Shown here piece by piece: positions 20,501 through 23,260 of a stretch of 23,260 nucleotides of DNA. Source of the DNA: Hypsibius dujardini (Eukaryota; Tardigrada; Eutardigrada; Parachela; Hypsibiidae). Made by a program: the position numbers and the translations under genes. Location: contig LRSR01000467.1 of assembly GCA_001579985.1 (NCBI GenBank), positions 1-23,260 on the forward strand. The letters are read 5' to 3'. The notes under the pieces are model-generated. The model saw nothing but the letters and a program-made list of their open reading frames with translations, was not told the DNA's origin and searched no databases. Position 1 is the stretch's first letter. Every line of letters starts with the position of its first letter.

Positions 20501-20878
20501 TGCTTCTAAATTCACAAAATTTCTGTTGTAGTCGCTGCTAAAGACTCGAAGAACGATGCTACGGCGGATAGTTCACAAGCACCGGCAGCATCGCCCGCCC
20601 TGGTACTCCCGGGAGATGGCACTCCGCTGACTGACGAGATCAAACCCGCTTCACCCGCGCTAGACCTCCCGCCCATGAGCACAGCTGAAGCTCCAGCTAG
20701 TGGAGAGATAAAACCACCGTCGCCGGCCCTCGAACTAACTGGGCCGTTGGCGGTCGACACCATGGCTACCCCGAGCAACGAACCCAAACCGGCATCACCG
20801 GCGCTTAATCTCCCGCAGGCGCCAGAAACTGTGGTGGATCCGTCAGCGGGTCCAGCTCCAGACACTAAACCTGCATGA
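8287..20878 (+). CDS. Unrecognised modular, repeat-rich protein, 8 exons, 825 aa
   Basis: The CDS is join 8287-8580, 13863-14319, 14770-15027, 15679-15816, 16630-16818, 18619-19089, 19245-19568, 20532-20878: 2478 bases, 825 residues plus TGA, frame kept at all seven GT-AG junctions. Residues 1-125 are predicted alpha-helical and rich in Lys, Leu and Glu; the remainder is Pro/Ser/Lys/Glu/Asp/His-rich and likely disordered. There is no signal peptide and no membrane segment. Basic clusters (KKVVAKRAA; PAKKQKITPRAPRR) could be nuclear signals. Repeats include an exon-terminal S-x-AHGL motif, two HDGHP histidine clusters, two SPLLTIG.PEDK units, six SPAL.L motifs and five KTGLS..EL units. I recognise no known family and assign no function. 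The long first intron makes the link of exon 1 to exon 2 the weakest; the other junctions are well supported by shared motifs and phase. Confidence 0.68.
10147..10359. repeat. Imperfect inverted repeat
   Basis: TATAGTCCGTGTCAGAT (10147-10163) is repeated inverted as ATCTGACACGGATTATA (10335-10351). TACGTT outside the left arm matches AACGTA outside the right one. An inner pair, AAAAATGTCAGA and TCTGACATTTTT, is also present. It fits a degraded MITE. Confidence 0.5.
10763..10880 (+). repeat. Left member of inverted repeat pair
   Basis: It begins GCTTAAAAGCCTGTTTATAC then TTCGTCTTGCGA. The reverse complement of 13767-13796 begins CTTAAGGCCTATTTATAC then TTCGTCTTGCGA. The two could be terminal inverted repeats of one 3.0-kb element or two separate copies of a repeat. 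Confidence 0.55.
11108..11180. repeat. 20-21-bp tandem repeat
   Basis: About 3.5 copies of GACGAAGAAAAAAGTTTGTGT with small changes. It creates a Lys/Val-rich open frame that is not a gene. Confidence 0.75.
12537..12655. repeat. 45-bp tandem repeat
   Basis: Two full copies (12537-12581, 12582-12626) and one partial copy. Each starts GCA(G/A)CGGACATTTAATGTAC and carries AATGTACTAAATT twice. The ends TTTGTCC and GGACA are complementary. Confidence 0.85.
13589..13796. repeat. Right repeat cluster with TATA-like sequences upstream of exon 2
   Basis: Several CGTCTTG/CAAGACG strings, TGCTACCCCCGACGGGGTAT (related to GCGACCCCCGTCGGGGTAC at 10791), and GTATAAAAAGGC and GTATAAATAGGC. The latter, about 80 bases before exon 2, resembles a TATA box. 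Confidence 0.55.
13863..14319 (+). CDS. Modular gene exon 2: acidic and Pro-rich segment
   Basis: The acceptor is GTTAATTTAG/GCTCGA and the donor is CTGCTGG/gtaagc, phase 0 in and phase 1 out. It encodes residues 99-250: ARNALMEASNAM, then an acidic patch DDPDDTDGLD, a helical stretch (QQVEMAARSRKCMIDMVENL) and a Pro/Lys/Gln-rich tail. An ATG at 13878 could serve as an internal start if transcription begins at the TATA sequence at 13779. Confidence 0.75.
14770..15027 (+). CDS. Modular gene exon 3: symmetric 1-1 exon, HSSSSAHGL end
   Basis: The acceptor is TTTTGTTCAG/ATCTCA and the donor is GGTCTTC/gtaagt. It encodes residues 251-336, Lys- and Ser-rich, including KKVVAKRAATGDAEK. It ends SGQALHSSSSAHGL, closely matching the end of exon 4, which points to exon duplication. 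Confidence 0.78.
15679..15816 (+). CDS. Modular gene exon 4: symmetric 1-1 exon, HSSLSAHGL end
   Basis: The acceptor is CACACACAG/CTCATC and the donor is GGACTGC/gtgagt. In the frame set by exon 3 it reads PHHGGKDSPPVYQFPARAS and ends DKDDLSGFLHSSLSAHGL. The start-to-stop frame through this exon is different and is not the coding one; the phase and the HSS.SAHGL match to exon 3 identify the true frame. Confidence 0.75.
16630..16818 (+). CDS. Modular gene exon 5: NLS-like and first His cluster
   Basis: The acceptor is CTTTTTTGCAG/AAAATA and the donor is GGTCTAG/gtactg, an atypical +3 to +6. It encodes residues 383-445: an acidic start, SLLIAGPEVPP, the basic segment AKKQKITPRAPRREVK, then HAEHEHDGHPHG and the terminal TSTGYGL. 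Phase 1 on both sides. A 277-base foldback starts 50 bases after the donor. Confidence 0.72.
16868..17145. repeat. Large foldback, about 120-bp arms
   Basis: The left arm starts CGTCGTTTTTCGAAAACGTT and runs to about 16988; the right arm, about 17023-17145, is its imperfect reverse complement ending AAACGTTTTCACAAAACGAC. The loop is about 35 bases. It is non-coding and MITE-like. Confidence 0.75.
17410..18050. other. Intron 5 stretch with TTCCGCG-rich patches
   Basis: Clusters of TTCCGCG and GCGCGG at 17415-17440 and 17915-18030 flank repeat copy B. They are CpG-rich against an AT-rich intron and are probably transposon remnants; no terminal repeats could be defined. Confidence 0.3.
17623..17864 (+). 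repeat. Dispersed repeat copy B, uninterrupted
   Basis: 242 bases matching copy A at 6719-6896 plus 7227-7294. The homology ends abruptly on both sides, so this is probably a dispersed transposable-element fragment. Confidence 0.8.
18407..18531. mobile_element. hAT-like MITE, 125 bp
   Basis: The termini are CAGAGGCGTAACGGA and, inverted, TCCGTTACGCCTCTG. The CAGaGGCGTA type of end is known for non-autonomous hAT elements. The flanking octamers ATGCAGAC and GTACAGAT agree at 5 of 8 positions, the other three being transitions, as expected for a decayed 8-bp target duplication. Confidence 0.6.
18619..19089 (+). CDS. Modular gene exon 6: duplicated 50-residue unit and second His cluster
   Basis: The acceptor is CTCCTCATAG/CCAACG and the donor is GGTCCAA/gttagt. 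It encodes residues 446-602. Two units of about 50 residues begin SPLLTIGNPEDKEK and SPLLTIGKPEDKDK, each followed by a SPALGLP motif. The end reads THEEHGHDGHP then NNSSSYAHGP, parallel to the end of exon 5. Symmetric phase 1-1. Confidence 0.8.
19245..19568 (+). CDS. Modular gene exon 7: five KTGLS-type tandem repeats
   Basis: The acceptor is AATTCTTCAG/CGGCTG and the donor is GAACTCA/gtaagc. It encodes residues 603-710. After a His/Asp start (AAHDDESSHD) come five units of 15-18 residues with consensus KTGLSPS.EL..KS.S (KAGLSLSHQEL, RTALSTSQEL, KAGLSPSKEL, KTGLSPSEEL, KTGLNSSREL). Regular Ser/Lys spacing makes phosphorylation plausible (inference). Symmetric phase 1-1. Confidence 0.8.
19910..20085. 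repeat. Diverged AT-rich tandem duplication
   Basis: Two copies about 90 bases apart share ATAAGAT, AATATTTTGAG and TTCGAA/CTCGAA followed by (G/C)TATATGG. It lies in intron 7. Confidence 0.45.
20099..20302. repeat. Foldback element in intron 7
   Basis: The left arm is 20099-20185 (GTATTTCGGTTCACTCTCCA onward) and the right arm 20216-20302 is its imperfect reverse complement ending GTGAGCCGAAATAC. The centre is about 30 bases and itself contains TACTATAG twice. Confidence 0.75.
20532..20878 (+). CDS. Modular gene exon 8: SPAL.L repeats and stop
   Basis: The acceptor is TTTCTGTTGTAG/TCGCTG. It encodes residues 711-825 and ends GPAPDTKPA before TGA at 20876-20878. It is Ala/Pro-rich with four copies of a unit of about 30 residues, each ending in a SPAL.L motif (ASPALVLP, ASPALDLP, PSPALELT, ASPALNLP); the last three are preceded by E.KP. 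It shares the motif with exon 6. Confidence 0.8.
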
Positions 20879-20949
20879 ACAATTGCTTAGTACGTCCTGT
20901 CGTGATTGAGCAGCCAAGTTGATTTTTATCAAAACTAAAAAGATGTCTA

Positions 20950-20955
20950 AATAAA
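20950..20955 (+). terminator. Poly(A) signal AATAAA of the modular gene
   Basis: A canonical AATAAA 72 bases after the stop codon, followed by T-rich sequence at 20961-20978. It fits a short 3'UTR of about 90 bases. Confidence 0.65.
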
Positions 20956-20984
20956 GTGACTATTTTGTCATTATATTTGCTGGA

Positions 20985-21204
20985 TGGACAGATAGACAGC
21001 CAAGAAGGCAATCAAGGCAATCAAGTCTGGAGACAGAAAAGCAGTCAGACAGACAGACAGAACAAACAGACAAACAGACAAACAGACAGGCAAGCAGGCA
21101 GACAAACAGACAGATAGACAGACAGACAGAGAGACAGAGAGACAGAGAGACAGAACAAACAGACAAACAGACAGGCAAGCAGGCAGACAAACAGACAGAT
21201 AGAA

Positions 21205-21251
<47 letters not shown>

Positions 21252-21252
21252 T
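20985..21252. repeat. CAGA microsatellite with duplicated 93-bp block
   Basis: A degenerate CAGA repeat. The block AACAAACAGACAAACAGACA recurs at 21061 and 21154, so the array has grown partly by block duplication. Its minus-strand translation is a Cys/Leu/Ser/Val repeat, not a protein. Confidence 0.85.
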
Positions 21253-21930
21253 GTGACCAACCTAGGAGTAACCAGCCAGACGTCATCAGCATAACAGAGT
21301 AAAATGCAAAACAGATCAACAAACCAATTCAACAGATCTATTCTGTGCTGAAATAATTTCACGTAAAGATCTTATTTGTGTTTCTGTAAAATCTAATTGC
21401 ATGATGAGCCCTGACGGCCTTCTCATCTCCTCAGAGATATTTGTGTGGTGATTTACCATTTATTCCAGCAATTACCCATATACAGAATTACACCACGAAC
21501 ACTTGCGCAGTGCGCACCTTGATTGATATGGATTACATTTCTTCGAGACAAGCACACCAATAACCAGTCACCATCTTAGCTCTCGTCAAAGGATTACTCG
21601 AATTAATAGATGTAAGTGGAATGCGGCCGGAAGGATCGTCCCCATGCATCTGACGCGCAAGAAGTGCCCATGATCAACGCTATTCTACGCGCCGGGACTG
21701 AAATAAATAATCCTCCGCTCTTTATCGATCCACATGGATCCTCTATCCCCAGAACAATAATTCGAAAGATTAGATAGATGGATTCGTCTCTCAAAAGATG
21801 GATAGCTAGATGGTCAGGCATCCCCGTCCCAGATGATGAAAAAATGGAAGCTCATACCGCTACGAAATGAGATGGAGAAGAGAATTACCAGTAATAGTGA
21901 GGGAGGACAAGGTGGCGAGAAAGAGTTTCA
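21253..21930. other. Intergenic stretch, no supported feature
   Basis: Mixed-composition sequence. Open frames are short and show no recognisable motif or good splice context. Confidence 0.4.
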
Positions 21931-21940
21931 CTGCTGAGTT

Positions 21941-22620
21941 CCTTCCATCTCTGGATGTGAACTTTGTTTTCTCCTAAACTTCTTGCTTCCCAATGTGACC
22001 TTGATCCGTTGCTCAGTAAATGCCCTCTCGTCTCGGCGCTGGCGTCCTTCTTCCTTCTTTTGTATGATCTGGCGCTCCGTCTCTGCAGAAACGTAAAGTC
22101 ATGAATGTTGTTCTCTTTCTCGCCGTTAATTTCACACAGTCTAGGGAAAAATCCTAGTTTCACAGCCTGACCTTCTGTCACTCCTGTTACGCCGTTGAAC
22201 ATGTTTCAACTTTCCGTAAACCCTCCATTCTCACTGTCTGGCCTTCCGCCTGTTAGGGAACCAATTCATCTCATCGGCTAGCTTTCCGACCTTCCTCAAT
22301 CCTTCCTATCTTCCCGTCTTGTCATCCTTCTAGCCGGCAACCCACCCATCTCATCGTCTTGCCTTCCGTGTCTGCACGAGCCTTTCTGTTTCACCGTCTG
22401 TCTCACCGTCTCTCCGTAAATCTCTTCCTCGAAGTGTCTAACCTTCCGGCTTTCCACAAGCCCTTCTGTCTGGCCATTTCGTCATCTGCCTCTCTGTGAA
22501 CCCTTTCATTTCACCGTCTAACCGTTCGTCTCTTGGCAAGCCATTCTGCTTCAGCGTCTGTCCATCCGCCTCTCCATAAACCCTTCCATCTCATCCTGTA
22601 GCCTTCTGTCTCTCTGTTTT
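21941..22620. repeat. 40-bp degenerate minisatellite, 10 to 17 units
   Basis: Units start at 22221, 22261, 22301, 22341, 22381, 22421, 22461, 22501, 22541 and 22581, exactly 40 bases apart. Consensus first half CCCTTCCATCTCACCGTCTG, second half GCCTTCCGCCTCTCCGTAAA. The halves resemble each other, so the basic unit may be 20 bases. More diverged units with small shifts extend left to about 21941. The plus strand is pyrimidine-rich. It is not coding: the period is not a multiple of three. Confidence 0.8.
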
Positions 22621-22870
22621 GGATATTACGCAAGTGTGAGGAATGTAATACTTGTCCCCACTTTTGCCGGCGGGAATAATCGAGCTAAATTCGTCCCCTT
22701 GGCGGGACGGAGCAGGTAGTTTATATTACCCAAAGCGTGGCAGGTGTATCGCATATCGCACTCACAGTCAAGCGGGGACCGCCACACCAACAGAGTAGCC
22801 TACCTACCTCACAACCGGGAGCTGGTAGACTGTCAACAACAACGTCGACGACCGCGTGCTTCTGCTGACG

Positions 22871-22984
22871 ATGTTGCCGCTGCAACCAGCAATATACCTC
22901 GTATACCTGACTCTATTGGCTGTTGCTGTCGGTATGAGTTTCGAGTTACCCCCGTGCATTAGTGTTGGACTGGTGGAAACATGA
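22871..22984 (+). CDS. Possible signal-peptide exon of a gene continuing right
   Basis: The ATG at 22871 has A at -3 and opens MLPLQPAIYLVYLTLLAVAV, a typical secretory signal with a hydrophobic core. A donor-like G/gtatga follows at 22930-22931; without splicing the frame stops at 22982-22984 after 37 residues. TTATATTA at 22721 could be a TATA element. No downstream exon is identified before the window ends, so the product is unknown. Confidence 0.35.
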   Translation: MLPLQPAIYLVYLTLLAVAVGMSFELPPCISVGLVET

Positions 22985-23260
22985 GAAGCTCCCCCTGAGC
23001 CAGGATATACTGCGACGTGGACTCTCTCGACGGAATTGTATTGTACCAACACTATATCTACTGAACAAATGTGCATTGCAGACAGAGGCGAAGGGTCTAG
23101 AGTTTATATTACCTTTTAAATGGAAAAGCAAGAAATCGCAGAAACTTGTGTGCGACAAATGAAGAGCTGCTGCTGTTTTTGGTAAAACAATCAAAATCAC
23201 ACTAGAAGAGGAAGTCAAATGACCAGATACACATACATAGGCACAGATACATGCTTTGAA
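22985..23260. other. Right edge, no supported exon
   Basis: It would be intron of the putative secreted-protein gene, or intergenic. An AG after ATGTGCATTGC near 23082 leads to a stop within about 13 codons in the expected phase, so it is not a convincing acceptor. Confidence 0.35.

Noticed and set aside
20960-21362. Cys/Leu/Ser/Val-rich minus-strand open frames resembling a repetitive membrane protein
   Set aside because: They are translations of the CAGA microsatellite. Several frames stay open only because the 4-bp unit lacks stops.
21603-21821. Minus-strand frame considered as a reverse transcriptase fragment
   Set aside because: No catalytic or conserved motif is visible and the frame is short.

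Overview
The window is nuclear DNA of an animal. Coding capacity is split into short exons with GT-AG introns, there is a poly(A) signal, microsatellites and foldback elements are common, and one gene encodes a nuclear receptor, a family found only in metazoans. I cannot name the species. An invertebrate is likely, but this is inference from the divergent receptor and the lack of recognisable orthologues for the other genes. All gene models were built by hand from splice sites and frame continuity; no transcript data were available.

Layout. (1) Positions 1-4100, minus strand: the 5' two thirds of a nuclear receptor gene. It has a probable non-coding first exon (about 4100-3897) and coding exons at 2272-2030, 1806-1625, 1345-1112, 689-451 and 307-55. 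The rest of the ligand-binding domain lies beyond base 1. The DNA-binding and ligand-binding domains resemble the NR4/NR5 subfamilies, but the second zinc finger carries a three-residue insertion. (2) 4100-8200: intergenic DNA between two divergent genes, with foldback elements, a dispersed repeat interrupted by an insertion, and a GC-richer stretch with CRE and E-box palindromes. (3) 8287-20955, plus strand: an eight-exon gene that I do not recognise, encoding a reconstructed 825-residue protein. An alpha-helical N-terminus is followed by a long, probably disordered, repeat-rich region. Every coding junction from exon 2 onward is in phase 1, so each of exons 3-7 can be skipped without losing frame. 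Several exons end in related His/Ser motifs. Its introns hold foldbacks, a hAT-like MITE, tandem repeats and a TATA-containing repeat just upstream of exon 2. (4) 20956-22700: non-coding DNA with a CAGA microsatellite and an indel-free array of at least ten 40-bp units (22221-22620). (5) 22720-22984, plus strand: a possible first exon of a secreted or membrane protein gene that continues off the right edge.

Nothing in the sequence links the three genes into one pathway. The most novel item is the modular plus-strand gene. The next most interesting are the receptor's enlarged second zinc finger and the 40-bp array.
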